A stretch of 64,000 nucleotides of DNA from Carya illinoinensis (GCF_018687715.1 NC_056752.1:7413501-7477500), one strand, 5' to 3'. Counted from the first letter of the stretch, positions 36,315 to 48,975 are shown. A program made the numbers and translations. The notes: generated from the sequence alone by a model not told the origin.

Positions 36315-38089
36315 TTGGAAATCTAAATAATTTTATCCTAGCCAGATATAGATCTATTATATAATCATTACAATTTTTTAAATTTTTATATAAAATATAA
36401 TAAACAATTTAATTTTTTTTTCAAATTTCAAAATATAAATAATATTTTTATAATATTTTATTCAGCTTTTAACTTTTATCTCATCTTATCTATGTAACCA
36501 AAGAAGACAAGCATCCAAATTATTTCAACTGAGTTTTTTGAGATTTCCTTTCTAGTTATAGTCGTTACAACATGACCCAAACATACTAAAAATTATTTCG
36601 ACAAATATATTACCATGAGCTCTTAAGTTGTTTGAAGAGTTATAAATTATGAAATCAAATAAAAAAAATAAAAAATAAGAACCTCATCGTGAGACTAAGG
36701 ATTTATTATAAGTTCGATTTGGATATTTGGCATTGATTAAAAAATATTTAAAAAATAAAATCAAAATCGATTTAAAAATGAAGAACTTCATCATTAGATT
36801 GAATAATTTATTATAAGTTAAATTTGGATATTTGGTAATAATAAAAAATATATGAAATTTCCTTCAAATATTTAAAATACATGCGTAAATTGACAATGTG
36901 ATCTTTTTTATTTTCTAACTTTTTTATTTTGCAACCATTTATTTCTTTCTTTTGCCTTTGAAGAGATTTTTTACTTATTTTTAAATAAATAATTGGACCC
37001 GTAAACTGTTCCTCCTAGGAAATATAGAAATTGCCATGGGAGTTTGTCGAGTCTAAGGATTAAGAATGGTGGTTTGGATAATATTTTAAAATATTCATGA
37101 ATAATAGTTAAATAATTTATAAATAATAATAAATGGTAATAAAATGATATGGGAATATTTGTTCTCAAGGAAGAGTCCTGCTAGTGGTCGCTTCAAATTA
37201 TCGTTCCGTTTTCCTACTGACAGAACATTGTTTTAAACTTGGTTTAGAGAGTGACATGAGATGAAAAGATTTGAAAATAATAGTAAAATAGTTTTAGTTA
37301 ACATGTTTTATAGGATTTTGAAAAATGAGAGAGAAAAAGTTGAATAAAAATATTATAAATTTAAAATATTATTAGAATATAAGTTTTTAATATTATTTTT
37401 GTTTTGTTATTTGTAAAATTTATTTTTTTTATTTTTTTAATTTTGTTTTGAAGATTAGGAAAGCTGTAATGATTAGATGAAAAGTTGAATATTTGAAATC
37501 GAAAAGACTTTGTGTTTGTAATATTTAGAAATTGAGATAAGATGAAATGAGTCAACATGATTTTACTATCCAAATCAGGCCTTACTAATCAAAGTAGTCT
37601 TTCCTTATTGCAAGTTTGCAAGCACAATGCATATTTCCCATCAGCTTTCCAGCCCTACACCCTGCTCTTCGCCTCATTTCCACGCTCCCTTTGCATTCCC
37701 TCGTTTTCTCAACCCCGAAGGCTTATCTCTCACATATATGCTGAATAAATACCGTAAGAGTAATGTCAGGTATAAGTTTTATATAGATAAAATATGTACA
37801 AGTCTTTTGTAAAAAAATGGATTCCACTAAAATGGAATTTTTTTTACACTTTTTCAAAGTGGAGTCTAACTTCTTTTACAGAAGTTTACTTAGAACTTGT
37901 CTATTTGATATCTTGATTGAAAAAAGAGAGCATCGTATTAAAACAAACAACCACAATTCATGCCATCCAAGGAAACAACACAATTAAAACAGAAATAGAT
38001 AATTGTTCCATAAGTTAAAAAGCAAAAGTAAAAACTAAAAATAAGCAATAACAACTGTTTCCATCAAAAATCTTCTCGCACCTTACCAA
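36315..38089. other. Spacer with AT-rich MITE-like elements
   Basis: No gene is supported. About 36315-36500 and about 37230-37590 match a shared AT-rich family (motifs ATATAAAATATAATAAACAA, GTTGAATAAAAATATTATAA, AGATGAAATGAG). The second looks complete, with TTTAGAGAGTGACATGAGATG at one end and inverse-like sequence at the other. Confidence 0.5.
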
Positions 38090-38830
38090 TCTCAAAGGCT
38101 CATGGCCCACAGCCTCCTGTGTGGCTCATCTAGTGCTAGGAAGCTTGTCTAAACACGGATCTTAAGTAATGCGTTGAAAGCATGGAGGAATATATCATCT
38201 GGCAGTGGAGGATAAAGCTCTTGCAATAATTTAACACACTGAGTGTGCTGATTCCAATGGGCATCGTTGTTGGAACTACTTGTGCCTCTGCTTCGCTTTG
38301 AAGAAGTGCCCTTACCCTATCCTCATAGCACTTCCGACTATTGCATTATGAGCTAGCTTTGAGAGGCAATTGGAGATCTCTACTTCGCTTTGGAGAGGAG
38401 TCCTCACCCCTATTCTCACAGCACTTCCGCCTCGCTATTACAGTATAAGCTAGCTTTAAGAGGCAGTTGGAGAGATCTACCTGCACTTGCGTGGAAGGCC
38501 CCCCATATTTCGGCGACATCCGTTTCGGCCCGACGAAATGGATGATCTCGTTCCGAATCCCATGGAGATGTCCATATCAGCAATGCCACTAGCCACACCA
38601 TGTTGATTACTCAATTGCAGGGCTTTGCCAACGCATCTTTGCATGAAGCTAGTGTTCCTCCTCACTGGTTGGGTTTGGTTGTGTAGACACATGGTGGACT
38701 GTCCCAGTGGCAACCAAAGCCCCAAAAATGGTCCAGAGCATCTCGTACTTTGGGCAACCAACAGTGTGAAAGATCTTCCATTGTGGTTTCGCCTAACACA
38801 AACATGAGACAGTATTATGAGATCTGGTTA
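38090..38830 (-). pseudogene. Myb/SANT-like (Myb_DNA-bind_3 type) protein C-terminal remnant
   Basis: Reading the minus strand with frame changes gives PKYEMLWTIFGALVATGTVH and STQPNPTSEEEH, which resemble the conserved segment after the Myb/SANT-like domain in plant L10-interacting-MYB/Harbinger-accessory proteins. The remnant ends LPDDIFLHAFNALLK and FLALDEPHRRLWAMSL before a stop, as in the usual C-terminus. Between them are a two-copy 94-bp tandem duplication (about 38288-38478) and frameshifts. The identification is by pattern memory and needs a profile search. It may be a transposon-associated gene rather than a host gene. Confidence 0.45.
38288..38478. repeat. Two-copy tandem duplication, unit about 94 bp
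   Basis: Both units contain CTTCGCTTTG, CTCA-AGCACTTCCG and AGCTAGCTTT, and both close with AGAGGCARTTGGAGA. It lies inside the Myb/SANT-like remnant. Confidence 0.7.
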
Positions 38831-38929
38831 AGAAGACATAAAAAAAATCATTTCATCTATAATAAACTAATCTAACTGTTCATATAGAAGGGACATATGC
38901 TTACCATAAGACTGAAACTATTGAAGTTC

Positions 38930-40580
38930 CTAAAACCTAAACCACCTTGATCTTTTTATTTGTTGAGTTTGCTCCACTTGACCTAATGAATTTTTTAATG
39001 GTCCTCATTGAAACCCCACCAAAATTTCCTTAATAACTGGTCTAATCTATTTGTAATGGAATAAGGGAGAAGAAATATTCCCATGGTATAAGTAGGAATG
39101 GCCTGCAAGACAAATTTGAGCAGCACCTCTTTTCCAGCACCAAATAGATAGTTAGTCTTCCAGTTGGTAATTCAAGACCACACTCTATCAATAAGGCCAT
39201 GAAAGGAAGCAGTCTTAGCTCTCCCAACTATGGCAGAGAGACCAAGATATTTCTCAAAAGAACCTGTTGCATTTACTCTAGCAATTTGCAGTATAGTATT
39301 TTTGTTTTCATGTGGAGTATTCCTATTGAAAAATATAGAGGATTTTTCCTTATTTAGCAGTTGACCAGAAGCAAGCTTGTATGAGTTCAGAATCCTCATT
39401 AATTTGCTCCATTCAAGAGAGTTGGATTTACAAAAGATCATGCCGTTATCAGCAAAGAAAAGATGATTAACTCTAATAGGGCCTTTTCCCATTTGAACAC
39501 TAGTAATGCTTCCATTCACCTCTGCCTTGTTGAGAAGACATGATAAGACCTTTGCACAAAGAATAAAAAGGTAAGGGGAGATGGGGTCTGCTTGCCTTAG
39601 AACTCGAGTGGGCTTGAAAGAGTCTTGAGGTTCTCCATTGAGAAGAATAGAATAGAGGACTGATGAAATGCAAGTCATCACTAGAGACATCCACCTCCAA
39701 TCAAATCCCAACTTGCACATCACAGAGGATAGAAAGGTCCTCTCCATACGGTCATATGTCTTGCTCATATCAAGTTTGAAAGTCATAAACCCTAATTTTC
39801 CTTGCATTCTAATTGACATTGTGTGGAGAGTTTCATAAGTCACCAAGATATTATCAGTGATGGCCTTACCTGGTACAAAGGTACTTTGATTCAAAGAAAT
39901 GATGTAATACAAACTTAAGCCTATTTGAAATCACTTTAGCAACAATCTTGTAAATTATATTACATAAGCTAATAGGCCTAAAATTAGAAACTTTCTTGGG
40001 CTCTTTAACCTTTGGGATTAGAGTAATGAAAGTGTCATTGACACACTCCAAGGATCCTCCTTTATTCAGAATATTAAGAGCAAAATTATTGACATCTTTG
40101 CCAAGCAAATCCTAGTTGGATTGATAAAATAATCCTAGGAACCCATTAGAGCCTGGTGAGCCTAAGCCTTTCATCTGAAACACCGCCACTTTGATCTCTT
40201 CTTCAGTAAACTCCTTTATCAAAAACTCATTCATCTCAGGTGTCACTTTATGGGCCATATCCCTAAGACATTCTTCAATAACAGAGGGATGAGAGTCGGT
40301 GAAGGGCTTGGAGAAAAAATTTGAGAAAATAGTCCCAATCTATTGCTTCTCAGTCACCAACAAATTCCTACTATCCAAGACTTGGGTGATTCTATTGATT
40401 TTCCTTCTTTGAGTGGCATGCAGATGGTACAACTTAGTGTTTCTATCACTCATTTGTAGCCAATGTTGTTTTGTCCTTTGTTTCCATTTTAGATCCTCCT
40501 CAGCTAGGGACTGGTCAATTTCACTTTGCATCTTGAAAACAGAATTTACATGCTTCCCTCTTCCTTCTTCTTGCAACCCA
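38930..40580 (-). pseudogene. LINE reverse-transcriptase remnant
   Basis: Motifs in order: FITLIPKVKEPKKVSNFRPI, STFVPGKAITDNILV, FKLDMSKTYDRMERTFL, RVLRQADPISPYLFILC, NHLFFADNGMIFCK and FEKYLGLSAIVGRAK. The catalytic FADD box reads FADN, so the second Asp is lost, predicting a dead polymerase even without the stops. The 39172-39912 part is open for 246 residues. Confidence 0.85.
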
Positions 40581-40849
40581 CTTAGCCTATTCAGCTTTTG
40601 TCTAATTTCAACAAGAGTACTTCTATTTGCTTTAACATTCCATTTCTTTAGGGTATAATTGCAGTTGAGTAGCCTACTGTCATGATGGTAGCATAATCCT
40701 CACCAAGAGCAGCCTTCCCCCAAGCATCTTTTATAGTTTTAGCATAGCCTTCCTTTAGTGTCCAAGCAGCTTCAAATCTGAAATGTTTTGCCGTAAAACT
40801 ATTTTGATTCCTTTTGTTAGCTAAGAAAATCATTAATGGTGAATGGTCT

Positions 40850-41515
40850 GATTTCACAGTTGGTTCCACAATGTAGTAGGCATCCTTAAACAATTACATC
40901 TAAGCTGGATTAGTTAGAGCTTGATCTAGTTTTTCTTTTGTAAAATTTCGACCACTTCTATTGTTAGCCCAATTGTACTTTGAGCCTAAGGTCAGAATTG
41001 AGTCTAGGGAGCACCATTCAAGAGCATCTCTGAAAATCTCCATATGTTTCTAAGGCCTAGGAGGACCTTCCACATTCTCACCCTCACAAGTTATTTCATT
41101 AAAATCACCACAACATAACCATGGTATCGAAGTTACTGGTTTAAGGGACTTTAAGAAATCCCAACTCCTACTTCTTTTAGATGTCTCAGGATAGCCATAG
41201 AAGCCAGTGAAGAGCCAAGTTTGTGTGTCTAGGTTACTTGTAACATGAGTATTGACATGCCATCTTGAGTAGTTATAAATTACTACTTTAACATGATTCT
41301 TCCACAACAATTCGAGTCCACCACTACTACCTCTGCTTTCTACAACCCAAGCAAGCATCAAACTTTAAAATTCTACTAACCTCTTCCACTCTTGTTTTTG
41401 ACTTTGTCTCCATGAGAAATACCATTGATGTGCACTTGTCCTTAACTAAGAGGTTAAGGAAATTAGTTGTCTGAGTGTTCCCAAGAAATCGGCAGTTCCA
41501 ACTCATTAGATTCAT
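40850..41515 (-). pseudogene. LINE endonuclease remnant
   Basis: Begins MNLMSWNCRFLGN (family NWNCRGLG), then VFLMETKS, SSGGLELLWKNHVKV, TGFYGYPETSKR and LCCGDFNEI. A VKSDHSPLM segment at about 40840-40855 keeps the final SDH motif. Catalytic motifs are conserved, but the frame is broken by shifts and stops. Confidence 0.8.
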
Positions 41516-42519
41516 GGCTATTGGCAGAGCTGCATTGTAACTTTTGTCAATACCATTTGAACATCATTTTTGTTTGTAAGGTAGATCTCAGTGCATTGAA
41601 TCTGTTATTTTGGTTTTTTGGATTCATGGAGATTGGAAATATCTCCCAGGATCTTACTGGAAGTTTTTTTTTTTTTTTTTTTTTTTTGTAGTTTCTTTTA
41701 AACCAGTAGGTTCATTAGGATTGGTTGTATGAAGGTCTCGAGCTTTCCTTTTCCAGCTGGACTTTCTGGTTTTTATAGAATACTTAATAAGAGCCAGTTG
41801 AGCATGAGAACGCTTGTCACAACTTTTAGAGACTTTGATGGAGGAGTTGAGGTGGTCCTCATCAACCTCAGAGTCTACAGTTATGGGTTCTTGTTCCATG
41901 TGAACTTCTGGACTTTTTCCTGTTGGTGGAATATTTGGTTTTGAAAAAGTATTTTGGATTGAATTATAGGTTTCCCCTTTGGATAAAAGCCAATTTTTTT
42001 AGTATGTGGAAACTCACCTGTCATACAGCTGCTTTGACTTCTTCCCTGATTTTGTGAGCTTGCAAAAAGTCCTTTCATGGAGACTTGCACCATAGGTTCT
42101 AGCTCCCTAGAAACCTCCTAACATTGCGCCTTTGATCTCTCCTTTGGTTCTGCATTACACTTTTTTGTCTCACTGTCATTCCCCTCCCTGCTTGGTTGCT
42201 GCCACTTAGGATCTGAGTTGTTTGAGTCTGATCTACCCCCATAGGATCTAGTTGCCATCATTGAGTTCCTACATGGAGTTGCTCTTAACCAAGGACCATA
42301 TTGAGTTGGATAATCAGTCTGTGACTAATATTCAAATCTCTGGTTATGGCATCCTCTTCCTTGGTGTTTTATGACTCCATACTTGAAATAGAAATTCTGC
42401 AGCCTCTCATATTTGAAGGTTATCCAGATTTTCCTATCCTCTACTTGGAGCCACTTCCCTCAAGTCAAAGGTCTTGTGATGTCTACCTCCATTTGCGCTC
42501 TCAAACTTCTACCCCATCC

Positions 42520-42990
42520 CTAGCCCTCTTTATCCACTTTGACCTTGATGACCTTGCCAATGGTAGAAGCAATTTGGTTTCCATATGCTTTTGTCATACC
42601 AGCAAATGGGACATTGTGTAGTTGCACCCAGAAAGGTTCGTGAGAGAACCTTACATCATTAGGAGGGAGATTGCTATCAACATCTTGGATGGCAATTAAA
42701 TTTCTATCAAAGGTCCAGGGTCTGCCTAGCAGAATCTTTTCCTTATCCGTAGTCTTTTTAAATTCCATAATAAAGTTGTTTTCACCTACTTCAGTGAAGG
42801 TTACCCCTTCTTCCACTTTCCATACCTGTGGCATAGTTGAGTGAAGCGCTTCCTTATTGAAGTTTCTTTCTGTGATGACCATTGCCATAAGGCAATTTAT
42901 CCCTCTATGAGCTACCGCTAGAATATCTTGATTTGACACCTTGACTAGATCTTCCTCATTCTTGGTAAGGTTGAAACCTTCCCATAACTT
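42520..42990 (-). pseudogene. LINE ORF1 remnant (DUF4283-like)
   Basis: From EEDLFKLWEGFNLTKNEEDL through LLGRPWTFDRNLIAIQDVD and EPFWVQLHNVPFAGMTKAYG, a classic plant LINE ORF1 region. The 139-residue open part ends at a stop near 42520. The true start codon is not clear. Confidence 0.8.
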
Positions 42991-43264
42991 GAATAGGTCC
43001 TCCTCAACATGCGTGCCTTATACATAAAACCATGAGACACTCTCTTCTTAGTTGATGTAGGACGATTTCTTAAACTCCTAAAAAAGGATTCGGTTACTCT
43101 TTCTACACAGCCTGTAGGAGAAAATCTCAATCACCGCTTTAAAATTATTATGGTAATCACAGCACTCTCAACTCAAATCGAGAGACAAGATTCTTTGTAT
43201 AAAGATGCAAAATAACTATCACCTTACACTCTTACTCTTCAGAGTAGAGAGAGAAGGACCAACG

Positions 43265-43440
43265 TGAAGTGATGATTAGTGTGTTAACATATCAAGAAGA
43301 AAGCAAATATAGTTGCTCATGTTGTAGAAAAAAATGCACTAGACACTATAGATCATATGATTATTGATATGGAGGAAATTCCTCGTTGTTTTCAACCTTT
43401 GTTACGGAGGTTTCTTATTAATAAAAGTTGATCTGTTTGA
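43265..43440 (+). pseudogene. LINE RNase H tail fragment downstream of hydrolase copy A
   Basis: The plus-strand frame ANIVAHVVEKNALDTIDHMI to RCFQPLLRRFLINK is the end of a LINE RNase H domain. The same fragment, more decayed, sits at 59345-59516 beyond copy B, so it was part of the duplicated block. Confidence 0.6.
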
Positions 43441-44249
43441 AAGAAAATTCTGAAAATTTTAAATAAAAACAAATTGGGTTGATACTTGTCCTTTTTCTGA
43501 ATCCTTATTTACATGTCAGTTTCATCCAGATTTTTCAGATATATTCCCACGGGAAGGTGTGCCATGGTGATATTTTATAAATTTTTTTGAAAGAATACCA
43601 GCAAGGTTATATAGATTTATTTCTTTAAAAAAAAAAAGCGAAATTAAGTATTAAAAAATTAAATTTTTATTTGAATTTTATGTTTACTTAACTTCTTAAA
43701 AAAAAAAAAACTGCACAACTCAAAAGAAAAATAAAAACTGAAAAAAAAGAAAAAAAGTAGAGAGAATAGGAAGGAAGGACGGAAGGATGAGTGCGGGAGG
43801 AGGAAGGAGGAAACTCCACCCCTTTGGCTGGGTTGGGTTTTGGCATTTTCTAGAGAAAAGGTAAACTCTCTCTAAAACTGGGCTTGGGTCCCTTTGGCTT
43901 CTCAATCGGCACAAAATCAGATAAAATTATATCTTATAATTTATAACTCAAAAGGAAAAAGAATCTTGTCCAGGTGCCAACTTCTTTCATGGAGAGGAAC
44001 TTTGGTAATCTTCCTACCTGCCCAACAACCATACTTCAATTTCATATTGAGTCCCCTGTTCAAGTGCAATGCGAGCAATATCTTAATTGGTATCTGTATA
44101 ATAAAGAGAGGGGCACTTAATACTTAACGACCGCTTCATTGTGACATTATAACACTTTGATTAGACCATAAAACAATGATACATGCACAATCCTTTTTAA
44201 TAGGTCTCGTAAATAGTTATATTAAGTTCGTGAAACAATCAATCACATA

Positions 44250-44445
44250 AAATATTTAAGTAAGATTGTTATAGCCACAAAGAGATTACATAAAAACAAT
44301 CTCATAAATTAACATGATTTTATATGATCTGTTAGATCTACTTTATAAAAAAGTAATTTTATATTCTGACGAACTACATAAAATCTCATTAATTTATAAA
44401 ATTATTTTTGTGTAATTTATTTGTAACTAAAATATTTCTTATAAA
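44250..44445. mobile_element. MITE-like inverted repeat downstream of hydrolase copy A
   Basis: The left arm (ATATTTAAGTAAGATTGTTA, then GATTACATAAAAACAATCTC) is inverse to the right arm (GAGATTTTATGTA-type sequence and AATTTATTTGTAACTAAAATA). Copy B lacks this block, so insertion followed the duplication or copy B lost it. Confidence 0.5.
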
Positions 44446-44607
44446 GTTAACCAGTGGTTAATATCATCATAAAATATAAGATTATTGACCGTCGATTAAC
44501 GGCACTTTTCATTACATGATTATAAGAAAAAGACAATGAATATGGTTCAGTGAGAATGTGAGGCAATAAAGCAGCCTTCAAATCCTAAACCAGATCTATT
44601 CTTCGTC

Positions 44608-46207
44608 TCATGGGATCATCTGAATCTTCTCAATGAAGCTGAGCATTGTTTCCAGCGGTTTACCATCTGCACAGAAAGAGAGGGAATTGAAAAGTTAATA
44701 GATCTTACTTTTAATTATTAGTCCTATCCCCAAGTACTCGATATTTTAGTAAAATGAAAATGCAACGCCCCAAGGAAGGTCCTAGCTACGTATAAATCTA
44801 CAGAAAATACTGAACTTCTTATAATCAATCCAGGATATATATGCAATATATCAAACACTTTCTTCAAATCCACGGTCTTCTTCCCTCGTTCTGTGGTCTT
44901 GTGTAAATAGCCTTCTTCCGGCTAGTCGGGTTCGCTTTTGTTAGGATAGACTAAAAAATATGGAACATATGTATGTGACAAAAACTAAAATTTGGTACTA
45001 ACCAAGTCTAGGAACGGTGTGCCCTTTGGAATGATTGATGACAACAGGGTCCACGAATGAATCCAGCAGAGCAGTCCCATCTGGCTTCAGGAAGTCTGTC
45101 TCACCTACAGCACAAGACATGGTAATTAAGCAAAGAAAAGTGACGTCTGCTGGTGAAATCATCTCAGTCCACATAAAATTGGGATCAATTCATGGATTCA
45201 CTACTGCGAGTGATTAGTGATGTAAACTAGAAGAAATGCAGGAAGACAATCTACATTGAGGACCCTTTTCTAATTAACAGCAGTACCCAAAGTGGGAGTC
45301 AATAACTTGCTTGACTTGCAGCAAAAAATTGTACCTAAGAATAATAAAACATATATATATATATATATATAGAGGACACATTCAATCTTCAACTTACCTA
45401 TGAAGTGGAGAGATGGGCAGGTAATGGGTGATGAAAAAGCGTTGGCAGCCAGCTTAGGTGCCGCAAACTTGGATCCTCCAAGCTTAGCCCCAGATATAAT
45501 TATCAAAAACTTTATCTTTGGTACCTTCGTAAGAGTCACCCCCTGCAAATTAACACAGGATGGTTTCACTTTGCACCTATGAAGTGCTACATGAAGGAAG
45601 CCTGAGAGAAATTAAATTGAAGATAAAAATGTAAGTTTCTTATACCTCGGCTTGCATTCCAGGCATTGCAGCTGCTAACATCGCCCCCTGAAATCCATTA
45701 ACCAATTTGGAAAGAATTAAAGAACAGAGGTGGTAAAAAGCATTTTTTCTTGTTTCGGGAACAATATCGAAAGTCACTGTTTTTCAGAACCGCACCATGG
45801 AGAAGCCCAGTACTCCATCAAAAGGACCATTCTTGATCATGTAATCTTCTACGTATGCAAGACACTCTTCAAAATTCGTATACTCTGTATAATCCTACGA
45901 TAAAACAACCATTGCAAATCAATAAAACGTACGAACATGTCCAAAATGGAGAAAGATGAAACACTAATCTTTTTGGAAAAAGATGTAAAACCTTGTTGGA
46001 TTGCCACCACTCGTAGTAAGGAGGGTCAAAAATGCCTTCTACATCGGACTTTCCTCCAGCAGGAAAAGGAGCATCGAGGAAGACAAGGTCCAGCTTTTCG
46101 AGCACAGTTTCAGGCAATCTTCCTATCAATTTCTTGAGGATTTCACCGCTTGTTCTGAACCCATGAAGGCACAAAATTCTGGGTTTTTTCTGGGTTTGGT
46201 TCTCCAT
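44608..46207 (-). CDS. FSH-type serine hydrolase, copy A, six exons
   Basis: Exons: 45992-46207, 45796-45894, 45646-45687, 45398-45542, 45003-45104 and 44608-44666. All borders are GT/AG and the joined frame is open for 220 residues. The family (FSH1 domain, alpha/beta hydrolase fold; plant members are often misnamed dihydrofolate reductase-like) hydrolyses small esters, but the plant substrate is mostly unknown. The N-terminus KKPRILCLHGFRTSG carries the oxyanion-hole HGF motif. GFSMG across the exon 2/3 border is the nucleophile elbow (Ser104). FIGETD supplies the likely catalytic Asp (about 171) and GHTVPRL the His (about 196). The start is the ATG at 46207; a TTG lies just before it. No signal peptide is visible, so it is probably cytosolic. 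A 93%-identical copy lies 16 kb away. Confidence 0.93.
45351..45372. repeat. (AT)n microsatellite in intron 4 of hydrolase copy A
   Basis: About eleven AT units. At the matching place copy B has a mixed TG/TA run (about 60590-60625), so this locus diverged after duplication. Confidence 0.9.
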
Positions 46208-46299
46208 CAAGTGCCAGAGATTAAAGAACTTTTTGTCTTCGATTTCAAGAAATACTCAGAGACAAGCTCTCGGGTAGACGAGAAGCTATAGATAAGGAA

Positions 46300-48130
46300 C
46301 CAACCGAAGACTCTCTTTACCATTCATCCACACCTAACATAGACTTTAAACTTTAAAGCCTCCTTACGCCCATCGATCTAGTTCAAAAAAATCCACTTTG
46401 GTGCACATAAATATGACATCAATATCTGGTTGTGGCTTTGTCCAAGCATTTGAGTAGGGTCCTGTTCTCCTACCGCACTTTGCATATAAAATTGTGGGAG
46501 TTTGGTCATCATAGTAGAAAAAAGTACTTAAACCTAACGCTTCAGAGGCGGCTCTTGGTCTCTATTGGCAGCTGAAAGTAGGTCTCTCAGCGGGGGATTC
46601 TTTGAATTTTGTATTTTTTCTCCCTCACCAACCCCCTTTTTTCTTTTGACCATCGCAATCGACATTAACATAAAACGTGTCCTTCACTAACCCACTCGAT
46701 TATTTTTGGTTTTCAAATTCATTTTAATTTCTCTCATTTAATTATAATAATTTTTTTAAATTTTAATATAAAATATAATAAATAATTCAAATTTTTTAAA
46801 TAATAAAATAATAATATTATTAAAAAATAATATTTTAATAATATTTTATATAATTTTTAATTTTTATTTCAACTCAATTCGTAAACGCAAGTGATATCTA
46901 TACAGTTCTCCGCAAAGTTAACTTTAGGTGTGTGGAATCAGGCCCTGTAAAAGTGGAATTGACCCTCCTTTTCCAGTCCAACCCAACTCTGGCAAATATA
47001 ATATATGTGTTCACAAAAAAAGATATATTATATTTATAATTTTAGTGAATATAAATTTTGTATTTTTTTTTTAGAAAAAATCAATCAATTTAAAATTTAT
47101 AAGAAAAAAATTATTTTTATAACAATGAATCAATTTTTTTTTCTCAAATGGAAGATACAAGAATTACATACTTCAAGACTGTTTCTAGTATTAGTGTTAT
47201 GCTATGGAGTATGTAAATAATTGATATTTTGCTTTTACATTTTAAGTCTATAACTTTTATTGGAAATTAAATTATGCTTTCATAAGTAGGTAATATGTGA
47301 CGTCGCTAACCTCTCTCTAGTGTCAATTGCCCACTTTTCAGTTCTTATACCAAATTTGAGTGAAGGACGGAGCCGACGGCTATGTTTGGATGTTGAGATT
47401 AATTGAGTCGAATTATGAATAGTAATATTTTGTATGTCACATTGAGATGAGTTTAACCATTTTATAAAAGTTGAAAAAGTGGTGAGCCTTATTAATGATT
47501 GATTTGAAATGAGTTGAATTTGATTCAACAACTAAATATTGAGCTTCCCTCATCCGATTTCCCGCCCCCGTCTCTCCGACATCTCTTTTTTTTTTTTTTT
47601 CAAGTCAATTCAATTTGAACCAGTAAAAAAAAGGAAACAATTTTAATACAGTTTTTAATTGGTCTTGAAATTGATTTAATTGAATTTAGCCTATTTTAAA
47701 TCCATTTGAACCAATTCAAGCTGATTTGAAACTATAATTGGGACTGAGTTTTAATTTTCAATCTCATTTAAGAAAATATCATAAAGTCAAATGTATATTA
47801 ACTTTTTTATTATTGTGTTACTAAGTAGGGTAGAAAAATTGAAAGATAATTACCTGTGCAGTTTGTATTTTATTTTTAATGGATTAGAAAAAAAAAATGG
47901 GAGAGGAATGAATATTTTGTATTTGATTTTGATTATGAACAAAATACCACCATTACTATATCAGTCTTTTTCATAAACAAGAATACCTTAAGCAAGAAAA
48001 TAAGATGCTTGGGGTCAAATAGATGAATTGCATGTTTACTGATAATATTTGGATTCTTATCATATATTCATTAAGGATAGTCAATGAATTTAAATTTTAA
48101 ACTTTTCTTTAATGTTTTTTAAGAGAGTGA
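46300..48130. other. Spacer upstream of hydrolase copy A
   Basis: No gene is supported. About 46700-46870 is another copy of the AT-rich MITE-like family (ATATAAAATATAATAAATAA). Upstream homology to copy B ends at about 46340. Confidence 0.5.
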
Positions 48131-48359
48131 ATAATAGAAGCCCTTGGGAGAGTCCAAGTTGCTAAAGCTGTTCCCACAAAATCACTCTTTATATTTGCAC
48201 AGCAAGCAAGCCCCACGGTCCACTAAAGAAAGTGAAGCTAAGATATTTGATGAAAGTCCTCAAGGACAATGAGAATGCTGAGAGTCTTCTTATTAGTATT
48301 TATAGTGTGGGGTGCAATAATAAAAGTTGTGTATTGCCGTTAGAGAGAATAATATATAC

Positions 48360-48975
48360 ATGGTAATTGCTAGAACACAATCGATTCATAAAATAAAGTG
48401 TTAACTGTTGCGTGCGATGGAGTTTCCATTTGAGTGCTCGAGTTGGTCTTGTGTTGGTGATATTGTTGTAGTTGTTGGGTGAAAGTTTCCATGCCAACGG
48501 ACACTTCATTTGGTAAGTGCTCTAATTTTGTGAATTTAGTCTTTGGTGTTTGAGTATTGTTAATACTCTCTCGCAAACTGTTCCAAGGGACATAACCAAG
48601 TTTGATGCGAAGATTAGAAAGTGCAGGACAACTAAGTGGTTTGGTAAGAAGATCAGGAAGTTGCAGAAATGCTACGACATGACGAGTATGAAGTAGACCA
48701 AAAGCGACATAGTCACCTATGTAGTGGTAGTCAATCTCAATATATTTGCTTCGAGCATGAAAAATATTGTTAACTATCATGTAATCAACATCGAGATTAT
48801 TGCAAAGTAGCAACGGGGAGGTTGGTAGCTTGACACACAGGTCGTGAAGAAGAAAAGAGATCAAAGTGAGCTAGTCTGAGTCATAGCTCTATCTTCAACT
48901 TCAAAGCTCGAGCAGGAGACACTATGTTACTTTTTGCTAGATCAAGAAATGCAACTATTATTGTGAAATACACAG
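48360..48975 (-). pseudogene. Ty1/copia RNase H fragment
   Basis: The minus strand reads SSKKQHSVSCSSFEVEDRAM, then SFLLHDLCVKLPTSPLLLC, NIFHARSKYIEIDYHYIGD and LPDLLTKPLSCPALSNLR. This is the end of a copia polyprotein (RNase H with HARSKHIEID and LTKPL motifs). No LTR could be paired with it, so it is a solitary fragment from a lineage different from the complete element at 53-58 kb. Confidence 0.85.

Larger units (their letters stand above)
38900..43260 (-). mobile_element. L1-type LINE, 3'-truncated
   Basis: Minus-strand order from the right: 5' leader (about 43000-43260), ORF1 DUF4283-like region, endonuclease, reverse transcriptase. It ends shortly after GGLGFRNF near 38930 without zf-RVT, RNase H or an A-tail, and abuts the Myb-like remnant. 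The frames carry scattered stops. Confidence 0.8.

Noticed and set aside
45035..45217. Plus-strand 60-codon frame repeated at 60294-60476
   Set aside because: It is antisense to exon 5 and intron of the two hydrolase copies; its conservation reflects the gene duplication.
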